Of a stretch of 64,000 nt of DNA, positions 1 to 8,912 are shown one piece after another. Numbering within the stretch: position 1 is the stretch's first letter; each line of letters starts with the position of its first letter. Below the pieces are notes generated by a model. The model worked only from the letters and a program-made list of their open reading frames with translations. It searched no databases and was not told where the DNA came from. Source of the stretch: Pseudomonas koreensis (GTDB lineage Bacteria > Pseudomonadota > Gammaproteobacteria > Pseudomonadales > Pseudomonadaceae); the NCBI RefSeq assembly GCF_025447595.1, contig NZ_JAOEJU010000008.1:62001-126000 (forward strand). The letters are read 5' to 3'. A program made the translations under genes and the position numbers.

Positions 1-473
1 TAGCTGTGCTGCTCGGCGACCACGGTGGTGGTGAATTTGCTCATCACGTCCGGGCGGTCGAGGTAATAAGTGATCTTGCGGAAACCTTCGGCCTCGCACT
101 GGGTGCAGAACATCGTGCCGGACTTGTACAAGCCTTCCAGTGCGGTGTTGGTTTCCGGGTGGATCTTGACGCTGGTGTCGACCGTGAAGGTTTCGCTGGC
201 CGGTTGCAGGGTCAGGTGGTTCTCGGTCAGTTGATAATGGTCGGCGCTCAGTTCCTGGTCTGCCAGGGTCACCGAGAGCAATTCCAGCTGCTGGCCATCG
301 AGCACCAGCGGCGGCAGGCCCGGGCCACGGGCCGGGTTGCGGCGCATCACCAGTTGCGCGTGGACCAGACTGTGGTCCTCGAACAACTCGAAGGTCAGGT
401 GTGTTTCATCGATCAGGTACTCGGGCGCCTGATAGTCCTTCAGGTAAATCATCTTCGGTTGTTCGGTGCGCAT
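1..473 (-). CDS. pepN: Aminopeptidase N, N-terminal part (gene runs off the window)
   Basis: The first ~157 codons of a minus-strand gene whose remainder lies left of base 1. The protein starts MRTEQPKMIYLKDYQAPEYL and continues with LTFELFEDHSLVHAQL and YLDRPDVMS, which match the N-terminal beta domain of the gammaproteobacterial M1 aminopeptidase N. This zinc enzyme removes N-terminal residues from peptides in the cytoplasm. The catalytic HEXXH motif is outside the window. The start ATG at 473 lies just upstream of the DUF2797 stop at 484, so pepN is probably the last gene of the yeaC/DUF2797/pepN strand. The family call rests on the N-terminal domain only. Confidence 0.88.
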   Translation of the reverse strand, partial: MRTEQPKMIYLKDYQAPEYLIDETHLTFELFEDHSLVHAQLVMRRNPARGPGLPPLVLDGQQLELLSVTLADQELSADHYQLTENHLTLQPASETFTVDTSVKIHPETNTALEGLYKSGTMFCTQCEAEGFRKITYYLDRPDVMSKFTTTVVAEQHS

Positions 474-483
474 GCTGAAGTCC

Positions 484-1314
484 TTATTGATGCACGGCGA
501 GCTGATAGGCCGTGTACTTGCGAATGTTGATCACGCCGGTGTCGAAGATCAGGTACTGGCCCTTGATCCCCAGCAGCGTGCCTTCGGCAATCGGGTTCTT
601 GTCCAGGTTGAAGCTGACGATCTTGGCCGGGTACTGCTCGACCGGGTAACGGATTTCCAGCGGCTCGACATCGGTGAGCGGCTGAATCGCCTGCAAGCCG
701 AAACGTTCCTGCAAGCCCTGCAAACCTTCGGCGCAGCTGGCGAACAGCTGATCGCGCACTTGTGCCAGATCCACCGCCGCCGCATCGCCCTTGAGCAGCG
801 CGCGCCAGTTGGTCTTGTCCGCCACCTGACTGCGGAACAGGTCTTCGACGAACCCCGACTGCTGCCGCGTGGAAACGCGCATGATCGGCAACGCCTGACT
901 GGCGCCCTGATCGAGCCAGCGAGTCGGCAACTGGGTGGCGCGGGTGATGCCGACCTTGATGCCTGACGAATTGGCCAGGTAGACGACGTGGTCGGTCATG
1001 CAGAACTTCTCGCCCCACTCAGGTTCCCGGCAGGTGCCGGCCTCGAAGTGGCAGCGTTCCGGGCTCATGATGCAGAGGTCGCACTGGGCCAGTTTGGTCA
1101 TGCACGGGTAGCAATAACCCTGACTGAAACTGGTCTTGGTCTTGCGCCCGCAATGGGTGCAGTGGATCGCCCCCAGGTATTCCAGACGCACCGTCGTGCC
1201 GATCAACGGGTTGACCGGCACCTCGACGTCATCCAGACGAAACGCGTATTGCACGTTCGGCCCGTCCAGGCGCGCCGACATTTTGCTGATTGCACCGCGG
1301 CCGATCTCGATCAA
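484..1314 (-). CDS. DUF2797 protein (zinc-cysteine N-terminal domain)
   Basis: About 276 residues. The N-terminal third holds a dense Cys cluster (CTHCGRKTKT, CYPCMTKLAQCDLC, then CHFEAGTC) that looks like a zinc ribbon. The rest contains VYLANSSGIKVGITR, a stretch resembling a GIY-YIG-like fold start, and is typical of DUF2797; no biochemical role is known to me. I chose the TTG start at 1314 because it overlaps the yeaC stop as TTGA and has a GGA six bases upstream; the next ATG at 1281 has no visible ribosome site and would shorten the protein by 11 residues. It is translationally coupled to yeaC upstream and followed by pepN ten bases downstream. Confidence 0.8.
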   Translation of the reverse strand: MIEIGRGAISKMSARLDGPNVQYAFRLDDVEVPVNPLIGTTVRLEYLGAIHCTHCGRKTKTSFSQGYCYPCMTKLAQCDLCIMSPERCHFEAGTCREPEWGEKFCMTDHVVYLANSSGIKVGITRATQLPTRWLDQGASQALPIMRVSTRQQSGFVEDLFRSQVADKTNWRALLKGDAAAVDLAQVRDQLFASCAEGLQGLQERFGLQAIQPLTDVEPLEIRYPVEQYPAKIVSFNLDKNPIAEGTLLGIKGQYLIFDTGVINIRKYTAYQLAVHQ

Positions 1315-1571
1315 TGGATGGCGTCCGACTTGAACAGGATGTTCGGCACTTCGATCGACTTCGACGCACATTCCTGCGGGCCCATGTAACCGGTGCGCTC
1401 TTCCTCGGGCAGGTTTTGCATTTCCCAGGCGATCATCGCCTGCAACGACAGTTCACGCTGTTCGGCGGTGAGTTTGCCACCGTCCGACCATTTGCCGATC
1501 TCTACGGCCAGTTTCAGGCTCAGGTAGATGTCCGGGGTGATGTTCTTGATCAAATCGTTAAAAGAGGACAT
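1311..1571 (-). CDS. yeaC: YeaC family protein (DUF1315)
   Basis: An 86-residue cytoplasmic protein beginning MSSFNDLIKNITPDIYLSLK and containing AIAWEMQ-like segment IAWEMQNLPEEERTGY, characteristic of the short YeaC/DUF1315 family. Its function is not established. The length is normal for the family. It heads a small run yeaC, DUF2797, pepN on the minus strand; its stop codon overlaps the start of the DUF2797 gene. The glpG gene ends about 30 bases upstream on the same strand. Confidence 0.85.
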   Translation of the reverse strand: MSSFNDLIKNITPDIYLSLKLAVEIGKWSDGGKLTAEQRELSLQAMIAWEMQNLPEEERTGYMGPQECASKSIEVPNILFKSDAIH

Positions 1572-1601
1572 CAGGGTCTCCGTGCTCTTTATTCAAAAAA
1601 T

Positions 1602-2471
1602 TCAGGCGGCCAGTTTACGGCGGTTGTACAAACCGCCCAACAAACCGGTGAAGCATCCGATGAGTAACCCGCCGACGTGGGCGGCGTTGGCGATTTCGCC
1701 GAAACCGATCATCGAGATCAGCCCCGACATGCACACCAGCAACCACACCAGCATCATCACCAGCACGCCGCGCGGCAGGCGATAGGCCGGGTTCGGCGCC
1801 AGCAGCTGGAAGATCCAGCAGTGACCGAGCAATCCGTAAAGTACGCCAGACAGGCCGCCGAACAGGCTCGGGCCGCCCCACGCGAACTGCGCATAGTTGG
1901 AAACGAGGCCGAACAGCAGCGTCAGGCCGATCAGGTTGACGCTGCCCTGGCGCGACTCGATGCGCCGCCCCAGTTCCCAGTACCACATGCCGTTCATGGC
2001 CAGGTGCAGGATGCCGAAGTGAATCAGCATCGGCGTGAACAGGCGCCACCACTGCCCCGCCGCCAGGCTGTCGGCCAATGGCGTGAAGTGGATGTAGTCG
2101 CCGACCACGCGAAAATCGAGGAAGGTCAGCCAACGCATGGTTTCGAGGTTATCGCCAAGAAAGGTCAACCCGCCGACGATCAGGCTCAGCAGCAGAATCA
2201 ACCCGGTGGCCTTCGCGTGCTTCAGTTGCTCGGCGAAGCTTGGACGCTTGAACGTCGGCGCTACGGGAATTTCCAGTTGCTGATCCGGGTCGCCCGCCGG
2301 GAAACGCTCGTACAGCGAACGCACGTCTTCGCTGATCTCTGACGGCACCCACAGCACCTGTTCCCCAGACTCTTCGCTGACACGGTGCGGCACCTGCATG
2401 CGTTGCAACAGTTTGACGAAACCACTCAGGTCCGCTGCCAACGGCACACGCAAGACGGCTATGGCACTCAT
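1602..2471 (-). CDS. glpG: Rhomboid family intramembrane serine protease GlpG
   Basis: A 289-residue protein with an N-terminal cytoplasmic domain (about residues 1-75), then six or so membrane segments from residue 88 on. The rhomboid catalytic dyad is visible: Ser208 in GGLSGVLYG and His265 in NAAHVGG, and the conserved HxxxN sits at 156-160 (HLAMN). Rhomboids cleave single-pass membrane proteins within the bilayer. Its start ATG overlaps the stop of the phosphoesterase gene upstream (2468-2471), so nadK, the phosphoesterase and glpG are probably co-transcribed and translationally coupled. Confidence 0.93.
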   Translation of the reverse strand: MSAIAVLRVPLAADLSGFVKLLQRMQVPHRVSEESGEQVLWVPSEISEDVRSLYERFPAGDPDQQLEIPVAPTFKRPSFAEQLKHAKATGLILLLSLIVGGLTFLGDNLETMRWLTFLDFRVVGDYIHFTPLADSLAAGQWWRLFTPMLIHFGILHLAMNGMWYWELGRRIESRQGSVNLIGLTLLFGLVSNYAQFAWGGPSLFGGLSGVLYGLLGHCWIFQLLAPNPAYRLPRGVLVMMLVWLLVCMSGLISMIGFGEIANAAHVGGLLIGCFTGLLGGLYNRRKLAA

Positions 2472-3439
2472 CGCAGCACCTCCGGCCGCTCGACGTCGAC
2501 CCAGACAAATTTATGCGGATCGAGGCGGGTTTCCTGATCCAGACGATAGGCCACCAGTTTGCCGTACAACACCGCGCTGTAATCCAGGCACGCGAGGTTC
2601 GGGCGGATCGGCGCCGGTTTGCCGCTGCGCCAGTAATGGCCGACGAACAGCAACGGCTCATCGACGCCGTAGCGCAGCAGGGAATTCTTTTCACTGGAGG
2701 TCAGCGGCTTCTGCGCCACCGGCTCCGGCAAGGCATCGGGCTGGAACACAATGTCGCCGTAGGTCTGCGGATCGTCTTCCCAGAACTTGGTGCGGAAGAA
2801 CGAACGCACCAGGCCGTCACCGCTGGTCATGGTCAGACCATCCGGCAGACGCATGTCGGTGCCGCGCAGCAGGCGATCGAACACCGTGCAGGCAAAGCTG
2901 CCCGGTACGGCGGAAGCCTGGAGAAAGTGTTCATCGATGCAGCCATCGGGAAACAGCGCGCGCAGCGGCTCGATCAGACCGGCATCCCAGCAGGCATGCA
3001 CGACCCGGAAGCGTCCCGCGTCGACGAACAACGGCAGTTCATAGAACCAGCGCTGGAAGTCGTGCCAGTCACCTGGATGGTTTTCGAACTGGGTCAGGGT
3101 TTCATGCAGCAGACGGGCATGGCGCGGCGTGTGTTCACGGACGAACTGCTTGCCGCTGCCCGGAGGCGCCGGGGTGCTCCAGCCGAGCGCGTTGAATTCG
3201 TGGTTGCCCATGATGCACAACGCCTGACCTGCCTCGACCATGTCATGGACGATGTGCAGCGCCTCGCGAATCCGCGGGCCACGGTCGATGATGTCGCCGA
3301 CAAACACGGCCATGCGCGATGGATGCCGCCAGACCCCGCCCTGCTTGTGATAACCGAGACGGTCCAGCAGGTGTTCCAGGGTCAGGGCGCATCCGTGCAC
3401 GTCACCAATCAGGTCATAACTGCGCGCGGGATCGAGCAT
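2468..3439 (-). CDS. Calcineurin-like metallophosphoesterase
   Basis: 323 residues. The metal-binding motifs of the family appear in order: GDVHG (12-16), GDIIDRG (48-54), GNHE (78-81) and GHYW near residue 267. This is the PPP/ApaH-like branch; the protein acts in the cytoplasm and the substrate is not predictable (phosphoprotein, diadenosine polyphosphate or another phosphoester). It overlaps glpG by four bases at its 3' end, and its ATG shares the A with the TGA of nadK (TGATG at 3439), so it sits in a tightly coupled nadK-phosphoesterase-glpG operon. Confidence 0.88.
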   Translation of the reverse strand: MLDPARSYDLIGDVHGCALTLEHLLDRLGYHKQGGVWRHPSRMAVFVGDIIDRGPRIREALHIVHDMVEAGQALCIMGNHEFNALGWSTPAPPGSGKQFVREHTPRHARLLHETLTQFENHPGDWHDFQRWFYELPLFVDAGRFRVVHACWDAGLIEPLRALFPDGCIDEHFLQASAVPGSFACTVFDRLLRGTDMRLPDGLTMTSGDGLVRSFFRTKFWEDDPQTYGDIVFQPDALPEPVAQKPLTSSEKNSLLRYGVDEPLLFVGHYWRSGKPAPIRPNLACLDYSAVLYGKLVAYRLDQETRLDPHKFVWVDVERPEVLR

Positions 3440-4329
3440 CAGTCGCCTCCACCACCCAACTTGCTGCCCCAGCCGAGCTTGGTGCGGCAGACTTCGTAGT
3501 AGTTGTGGTCGAGCGGATGGATCAGCCGCAGCTTCTGCGCTTTCTTGCTGACGGTGATGGTGTCGCCCGGCGCGCAGGTGAAGTGGTTCTGCCCGTCGCA
3601 GGACACCTGCGGGTAGATCTGCATATCTTTGGACACGACGATTTTCAGCTCACTGTTGCCATCGACCACGATCGGTCTGCCCGACAAGGTATGGGGGTAC
3701 ATCGGCACAATCACAATAGCGTCAAGCTTGGGATGCATGATCGGGCCACCGGCGGACAGCGCGTACGCAGTGGAACCGGTCGGGGTCGACACGATCAGGC
3801 CGTCGGCCTTCTGGCTGCAGACGAACTGGCCGTCGATGTACAGCTCGAACTCGATCATCCGCGTCGATTTGCCCGGGTGCAGCACCACGTCGTTGAGCGC
3901 ATCGCCCTGGCCGATGGCCTCGGCGTGGCGACGGACTTCGGCCTGCAGCAGGAAGCGGTTTTCCACCAGATAGTGGCCGTCGAGCACCTCGGCGACCTTG
4001 ATTTCCAGCTCGTCGGGGCGGATGTCGGTGAGAAAGCCGAGGCTGCCACGGTTGATCCCGAGCACCGGAATATTGTGCTTGGCCAGTGCCCGCGCCGCGC
4101 CGAGCAGGCTGCCGTCACCGCCGACCACGATGACCATGTCGCAGACTTCGCCGAGCATCTTGCGCGACGAGGTCTGCAGGCCATGGCCCGGCAGGACTTC
4201 GGCGATGGTGTCTTCGAGAATCACATGCAGGTGACGATCGAGCAGGAAGCGTTTCAGTCGGCGGACGGTATCCAGCACCTGGGAGCTGCCCAGGCGACCG
4301 ATGATGCCGATATTACGAAATTGCTCCAT
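3439..4329 (-). CDS. nadK: NAD kinase
   Basis: 296 residues, starting MEQFRNIGIIGRLGS. It phosphorylates NAD to NADP using ATP or polyphosphate in the cytoplasm. Motifs: GGDGS at 70-74, NRGSLGFL at 93-100, and DGLIVSTPTGSTAY in the second domain, all diagnostic for the family. I chose the ATG at 4329 rather than an upstream in-frame start because the family begins here. It is the first gene of the nadK-phosphoesterase-glpG set, reading away from the divergent DUF1853 gene about 115 bases away. Confidence 0.96.
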   Translation of the reverse strand: MEQFRNIGIIGRLGSSQVLDTVRRLKRFLLDRHLHVILEDTIAEVLPGHGLQTSSRKMLGEVCDMVIVVGGDGSLLGAARALAKHNIPVLGINRGSLGFLTDIRPDELEIKVAEVLDGHYLVENRFLLQAEVRRHAEAIGQGDALNDVVLHPGKSTRMIEFELYIDGQFVCSQKADGLIVSTPTGSTAYALSAGGPIMHPKLDAIVIVPMYPHTLSGRPIVVDGNSELKIVVSKDMQIYPQVSCDGQNHFTCAPGDTITVSKKAQKLRLIHPLDHNYYEVCRTKLGWGSKLGGGGD

Positions 4330-4444
4330 GGGACTCCTGCGGGGGACTGAGACGGCGAAGAGCACGATTATGGGCGAAAGCGCCGGATAGACAAAATCCT
4401 TTCAGCCCCGAGGATGCACCGGTGTTTGAGGCTATGCTCGCAAG

Positions 4445-5395
4445 ATGATCCTATTTCCCGATTTGCTCCAGTTGCCCCACCAGTTACGCCACCCCGAGGT
4501 GCGTGATCTGGCGTGGGTGATCCTTGCCCCGCCGATGCTCGCCGCCACCCCGTGGCCGCAGCGCCATCCGCTGGCGGGCAGCGACTGGGTCAGCGACCCC
4601 GAGCGCCTGGAACACTGGCTGCGCCAACTCGACCGCGACAGTTATGGCCTGCTGCACTGGCTGTCCCAGGCCCGCACCCGGCGCCTGGGTCTGTATTACG
4701 AGCGGTTGTGGCAATTTGCGGTAGAACACGCGCCGGGCATCGAACTGATCGCCGCGAATCTGCCGATCCGCCGCGAAGGCCACACCCTCGGCGAGCTGGA
4801 CATGCTGATGCGCGACCGCGACGGCGTGCATCACCTGGAACTGGCGATCAAGCTCTACCTCGGCCCGCAGAATGGCGGCGGGCATGATCCGGCGTCGTGG
4901 CTGGGGCCGGGTTGTCATGATCGGCTGGATCGCAAACTGGCGCACCTGAGCGAACATCAGCTGCCGATCTCCGCGCGCCCGGAAAGCCGCGAAGTACTGG
5001 CGGCGCTGGATGTCGGATCGTTCAGTGCGCAACTGTGGCTTGGCGGGTACCTGTTGTATCCATGGCCCGGCCAATCCGTGCCACCCAGCGGCGCCCACCC
5101 GCAGCATTTGCGTGGCAGCTGGCTGCATCAGAAAGACTGGCCGGCGTTTGTCGCCCAGCGCCCGGACGGACGCTGGCAACCCCTGCCCCGCCACGCCTGG
5201 CTGGCGCCGGCGCACTACCCGGCGGACCAGACCTGGAGCAACGGCCACTTGCAGGCCTGGCTCGATGAACTCGAACCGCTGGCCCCGGCGCAACTGATGG
5301 TGCGCCTGACCGAAAACGCCCGGGGTGAGTGGGAAGAAGCCGAGCGGCTGTTTCTGGTGTCGGATCTTTGGCCGAATGTGCCCGGCCAATCCTGA
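4445..5395 (+). CDS. DUF1853 family protein
   Basis: 316 residues, starting [20 protein letters not shown]. The segments [29 protein letters not shown] and [12 protein letters not shown] are typical of DUF1853. The spacing of acidic residues and ELAIK (E-x3-K) hints at a PD-(D/E)XK-type nuclease fold, but no activity is known to me and this is inference. It is divergent from nadK, as it is in other pseudomonads as far as I recall. A REP pair follows the stop codon. Confidence 0.82.
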   Translation: MILFPDLLQLPHQLRHPEVRDLAWVILAPPMLAATPWPQRHPLAGSDWVSDPERLEHWLRQLDRDSYGLLHWLSQARTRRLGLYYERLWQFAVEHAPGIELIAANLPIRREGHTLGELDMLMRDRDGVHHLELAIKLYLGPQNGGGHDPASWLGPGCHDRLDRKLAHLSEHQLPISARPESREVLAALDVGSFSAQLWLGGYLLYPWPGQSVPPSGAHPQHLRGSWLHQKDWPAFVAQRPDGRWQPLPRHAWLAPAHYPADQTWSNGHLQAWLDELEPLAPAQLMVRLTENARGEWEEAERLFLVSDLWPNVPGQS

Positions 5396-5412
5396 TTTCT
5401 GTGGCGCCTGAT

Positions 5413-5492
5413 CTGGCCCCTTCGCGAGCAAGCTCGCTTCCACAGTGGAATATGTTTCAAATGTGGGAGCGAGCCTGCTCGCGAAGGGGCCG
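5413..5492. repeat. REP pair (inverted)
   Basis: Two REP units in head-to-head orientation: CGCGAGCAAGCTCGCTTCCAC and its near inverse GTGGGAGCGAGCCTGCTCGC, with flanking GGCCCCTTCG/CGAAGGGGCC also paired. It lies between convergent DUF1853 and arsB and could fold as a long hairpin in either transcript. Confidence 0.88.
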
Positions 5493-5499
5493 ACTCGGT

Positions 5500-6783
5500 C
5501 TAAATGGAAAGTCTCACAGCGAGTGCCGCCAGGGTAACCAACAGAACCGGCACCGTCAGAACGATCCCGACCTTGAAGTAATACCCCCAGCCGATCCGGA
5601 TGTCCTTGCGCTCCAGCACATGCAGCCAAAGCAAGGTCGCGAGACTGCCGATCGGGGTGATTTTCGGCCCCAGGTCGCTGCCGATCACGTTGGCGTAGAT
5701 CATCGTTTCTTTCACCACACCGCTGGCCTGACTGGCATCGATCGACAGCAGGCCGACCAGCACCGTCGGCAGGTTGTTCATGATCGACGACAACAAGGCC
5801 GTCAGCACCCCGGTGCCCATCGCCGCGCCCCACACACCGTAACCGGCGAACACATCGAGCCACCCCGCCAGATAATCGGTGAGCCCGGCATTGCGCAGTC
5901 CGTAGACCACCAGGTACATGCCCAGCGAGAAAATCACGATCTGCCACGGCGCCTCTTTCATGACTTTGCGCGTGGAGATCTTGTGCCCGCGCGCGGCAAT
6001 TGCCAGCAACAGCGCCGCGCACACCGCCGAGATCGCACTGATCGGAATCCCCAGCGGTTCCAGCGCGAAGCAACCGATCAACAGAATCAGCAGCACCGCC
6101 CAACCGGCATAGAACGTGGCCTTGTCGTGAATGGCGGTTTCCGGATGTTCAAGCTGTTCCGGGTCGTAACTCTTGGGAATGTCACGGTGGAAGAACCACA
6201 GCAACATGCCCAGCGTGGCCGCGACGCTGACGAAGTTGACCGGCACCATCACCGCCGCATAGCGGTTGAATCCGATGTGGAAGAAGTCGGCCGAGACGAT
6301 GTTCACCAGGTTCGACACCACCAGCGGCAGGCTCGCGGTGTCTGCAATGAACCCCGCGCCCATGACGAACGCCAAAGTCGCCGCCGGGGAAAAACGCAGG
6401 GCCAGCAACATTGAGATCACGATTGGCGTGAGGATCAGCGCCGCGCCATCATTGGCGAACAGCGCCGACACCAGCGCGCCGAGCAGCACCATGAAGGCAA
6501 ACAGCTTGCGCCCGCTGCCCCGCCCCCAACGCGCTACGTGCAAAGCAGCCCAGGCGAAAAATCCGGCCTCGTCGAGCAGCAGACTGATGATGATCAGCGC
6601 CACGAACGTGCCAGTGGCGTTCCAGATGATTTGCCACACCAGCGGGATGTCACTCAGGTGCACCACACCGAAAATCAGCGCGACGATGGCGCCGAACGTT
6701 GCACTCCAGCCGACCCCGAGGCCTTTGGGTTGCCAGATCACCAGGGTAATGGTCAGCAGGAAAATCAGTGACGCAGCGAGCAT
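5500..6783 (-). CDS. arsB: ArsB-type arsenite efflux membrane protein
   Basis: 427 residues, the usual ArsB length, with about eleven hydrophobic segments. Family landmarks are [42 protein letters not shown] and [22 protein letters not shown]. ArsB exports arsenite or antimonite across the inner membrane, using the proton gradient or an ArsA ATPase. No arsR, arsC or arsH is seen next to it; the nearest same-strand gene is a flavin reductase 170 bases upstream, separated by a REP pair. Substrate specificity is inferred from the family; a related ion transporter is the alternative. Confidence 0.87.
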   Translation of the reverse strand: MLAASLIFLLTITLVIWQPKGLGVGWSATFGAIVALIFGVVHLSDIPLVWQIIWNATGTFVALIIISLLLDEAGFFAWAALHVARWGRGSGRKLFAFMVLLGALVSALFANDGAALILTPIVISMLLALRFSPAATLAFVMGAGFIADTASLPLVVSNLVNIVSADFFHIGFNRYAAVMVPVNFVSVAATLGMLLWFFHRDIPKSYDPEQLEHPETAIHDKATFYAGWAVLLILLIGCFALEPLGIPISAISAVCAALLLAIAARGHKISTRKVMKEAPWQIVIFSLGMYLVVYGLRNAGLTDYLAGWLDVFAGYGVWGAAMGTGVLTALLSSIMNNLPTVLVGLLSIDASQASGVVKETMIYANVIGSDLGPKITPIGSLATLLWLHVLERKDIRIGWGYYFKVGIVLTVPVLLVTLAALAVRLSI

Positions 6784-6828
6784 TCGCGACAGCCTTCAAT
6801 AAAAGAGAAAAATTGAGCCACACCACAA

Positions 6829-6923
6829 AACCTGTGGGAGCGAGCTTGCTCGCGAAGAGGCCATCAGCCATACATCATGGGTGACTGATAGTCCGTCTTC
6901 GCGAGCAAGCTCGCTCCCACAGG
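6829..6923. repeat. REP pair (inverted)
   Basis: CTGTGGGAGCGAGCTTGCTC followed about 45 bases later by its inverse GAGCAAGCTCGCTCCCACAG. It lies in the 170-base gap between the flavin reductase and arsB, so transcripts reading through would contain a strong hairpin. Confidence 0.9.
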
Positions 6924-6953
6924 GTATCGATTTTTGTCAGTAAAACCGCTGGT

Positions 6954-7511
6954 TCACTTCTTGTGCTGCGCCACCCACTCACCAAAGGCATTGATGAAAC
7001 TTTGCAGGAACGGCTTCACCGACTCATTCAGTTTGCCCGACTCATCGAACGCCGTGCCCGCGCCGCCCAGGTAGGCTTCCGGCTGCTGCATGCAAGGCAC
7101 GTTGAGGAAAACAAAGGACTGACGCAGATGCTGGTTGGCGCCGAAACCACCGATGGCACCCGGCGAAACGCTGATCACCGCGCCCGGTTTGCCGCTCCAG
7201 ACACTCTTGCCATACGGTCGCGAACCGACGTCGATCGCGTTCTTCAGAGGCGCCGGCACCGAGCGGTTGTACTCCGGGGTGACAAACAGCAGAGCGTCGG
7301 ATGAACCCACTTTTTGCCGGAAAGTGCTGTAGGCTGCCGGCGGTGAATCGCCGTCGATGTCTTCGTTGTAGAGTGGCAGATCGCCAATTTCGACAATGTT
7401 CAGCTTGAGATTGGCCGGTGCCAGTTCCGCCAGCGCCAGGGCGACCTTGCGGTTGATGGACGCCTTGCGCAGGCTGCCGACCACTACTGCGACGTTATAG
7501 ACATTGCTCAT
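6954..7511 (-). CDS. NAD(P)H-dependent FMN / quinone reductase (ChrR-SsuE-like flavodoxin fold)
   Basis: 185 residues. The FMN phosphate-binding loop is GSLRKASINRK (residues 12-22), and the flavin-binding strand-loop TPEYNRSVPAPLKNAID is the hallmark of the NADPH-dependent FMN reductase family; GAIGGFGANQHLRQ follows. Such enzymes reduce quinones, chromate or azo dyes with two electrons in the cytoplasm. The length and motifs resemble P. aeruginosa PA1204. It lacks the longer N-terminus of ArsH, so I do not call it ArsH although arsB is downstream. A 7-bp inverted repeat lies about 100 bases upstream of its start. Confidence 0.85.
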   Translation of the reverse strand: MSNVYNVAVVVGSLRKASINRKVALALAELAPANLKLNIVEIGDLPLYNEDIDGDSPPAAYSTFRQKVGSSDALLFVTPEYNRSVPAPLKNAIDVGSRPYGKSVWSGKPGAVISVSPGAIGGFGANQHLRQSFVFLNVPCMQQPEAYLGGAGTAFDESGKLNESVKPFLQSFINAFGEWVAQHKK

Positions 7512-7612
7512 TGGAAGACTCTCGACTGTCCGTGGGAGGAGCCAGTAGTTATAGATGATCCGGCGACGATTCCACCAGACGCTGAAGGTAATTTCCCGCG
7601 TCTGGAATATTT

Positions 7613-7628
7613 TTTTCCTGTAGGAAAA
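7613..7628. promoter_or_regulatory. Short palindrome between divergent genes
   Basis: TTTTCCT-GT-AGGAAAA, a perfect 7-bp inverted repeat in the 185-base gap between the flavin reductase and the 78-residue protein. It could be an operator for either gene. The function is not known; position and symmetry are the only evidence. Confidence 0.3.
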
Positions 7629-7696
7629 CTTACCAAGCTCGATGACGGTCTACCAAGCCGCAAATCAAGCGTTTTATCTCCAGAGGTTCTAAGCAG

Positions 7697-7933
7697 ATGG
7701 CAGCAGTACTCGTCGGTCAGTTCCATGCAAGAGATGCGGAAGGCCGCGTTTATTCCGTGCATGAGTTCCAGGAATCCAATCCGTCGGCAGACGGTTTCAC
7801 CGGCACGGAGCCCGTTACCACCTACAAACTGGCGATTGGCGACCGCATCAATAAAATCGACGAAAACGAGTTTCTGCTGGTTCAGTCGGGCATTACCCTG
7901 ATCCGCGAGCCCGAGCCGAGCGTTGCTTCATAA
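7697..7933 (+). CDS. Small conserved hypothetical protein
   Basis: 78 residues starting MAAVLVGQFHARDAEGRVYS. It has no signal peptide or membrane segment and reads as a small beta-rich cytoplasmic protein, with the C-terminal stretch KIDENEFLLVQSGITLIR. A GAGG stands 12 bases before the ATG. I believe pseudomonads carry homologues of similar length, but I assign no function. It is divergent from the flavin reductase and lies 86 bases before a LysR gene on the same strand. Confidence 0.72.
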   Translation: MAAVLVGQFHARDAEGRVYSVHEFQESNPSADGFTGTEPVTTYKLAIGDRINKIDENEFLLVQSGITLIREPEPSVAS

Positions 7934-8018
7934 CTGATCGTTATGAGCAGAAGTCATGCGCGCCGAGTTGGGGTAGGATTCAGCCACTGACCCCAACGGC
8001 CGGACATGGATTTCACGC

Positions 8019-8912
8019 ATGCGTTTACGTCATATCGAGGTGATTCAGGCGCTTTTGCAGACCGGTCACGTCGGCACCGCTGCCGAATGGCTGCAACTAC
8101 AGGCATCCGAGGTCGAAGATCGTTTGCGCGAAGCCGAGAGTCAGCTCGGTTTCATGCTGTTCGCCAGCGTACGCGGCCGGCTTCAAGCCACCCCGGAGGC
8201 CCGGGCGCTGCAAGTCGAAATCGGCCACATCTATGAAGCGCTGGAGCCGGTGCAACGGCTGGCCAGCAGCCTCAAGCAATACCTCGCTCCTCCCCTGCGG
8301 ATCATCGGCACCCCGCCGCTGGCCCAGCAACTTTTGCCGCAAAGTCTCGCCGCCCTGCGCCGACGCCTGCCCGACGTTCCCTGCACCCTGCTCAGCGAAC
8401 CGACCCGCGACATCGTCCGCCACCTGTTGCTGCGCGACAGCGATCTGGGGCTGAGCCTGCACGATCCACAACACCCCGACATTCACTGCCAGCCGCTGGC
8501 CCAGGGCAAATTGCAGTTGCTCGCGCCCCACGGCTGGCTGCAGCCGAAGCAGAAGTACATTTCCCTGCAGGATCTGGCCGGCCAGGCCATGGTCGGACTC
8601 GAAGGCCAGGACCCGCTGAGCCCGGCCCTGGAAAACAAACTGCATGCCCTGCGCCCCGCGCCGACTATCCAGACCCGGGTGCAGACCCATCAGATGATGC
8701 GCAGCATGGTCGAGGCAGGCGAAGGCCTGGCGATCGTCGACCCGTTCACCGCCCTTGGCGCACGGGCGGGCGGTCTCGATGTCTGCCCTCTGTCGCCGGC
8801 GGTACCGATCAGCCTCTATGCCCTGACCTTCAGACACGCCACGCCGTCAGCGGCGATTCAGACGCTGCTCGGGATCGTCACGGAACAAGCCGAGGCGATG
8901 CTGGCGAACTGA
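8019..8912 (+). CDS. LysR family transcriptional regulator
   Basis: 297 residues. The N-terminal helix-turn-helix reads MRLRHIEVIQALLQTGHVG and continues through residue 60, with a somewhat atypical recognition helix. A substrate-binding domain follows from about residue 90 (PLRIIGTPPLAQQLLPQSL, then the hinge segment LVEAGEGLAIVDP-like MVEAGEGLAIVDPF). The effector is unknown. Its last 35 bases overlap the 3' end of the convergent GNAT gene. Confidence 0.83.
   Translation: MRLRHIEVIQALLQTGHVGTAAEWLQLQASEVEDRLREAESQLGFMLFASVRGRLQATPEARALQVEIGHIYEALEPVQRLASSLKQYLAPPLRIIGTPPLAQQLLPQSLAALRRRLPDVPCTLLSEPTRDIVRHLLLRDSDLGLSLHDPQHPDIHCQPLAQGKLQLLAPHGWLQPKQKYISLQDLAGQAMVGLEGQDPLSPALENKLHALRPAPTIQTRVQTHQMMRSMVEAGEGLAIVDPFTALGARAGGLDVCPLSPAVPISLYALTFRHATPSAAIQTLLGIVTEQAEAMLAN

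Noticed and set aside
6954..7511. Calling the flavin reductase ArsH because arsB is nearby
   Set aside because: It is 185 residues and lacks the longer N-terminus of ArsH; motifs fit the ChrR/PA1204 type better.
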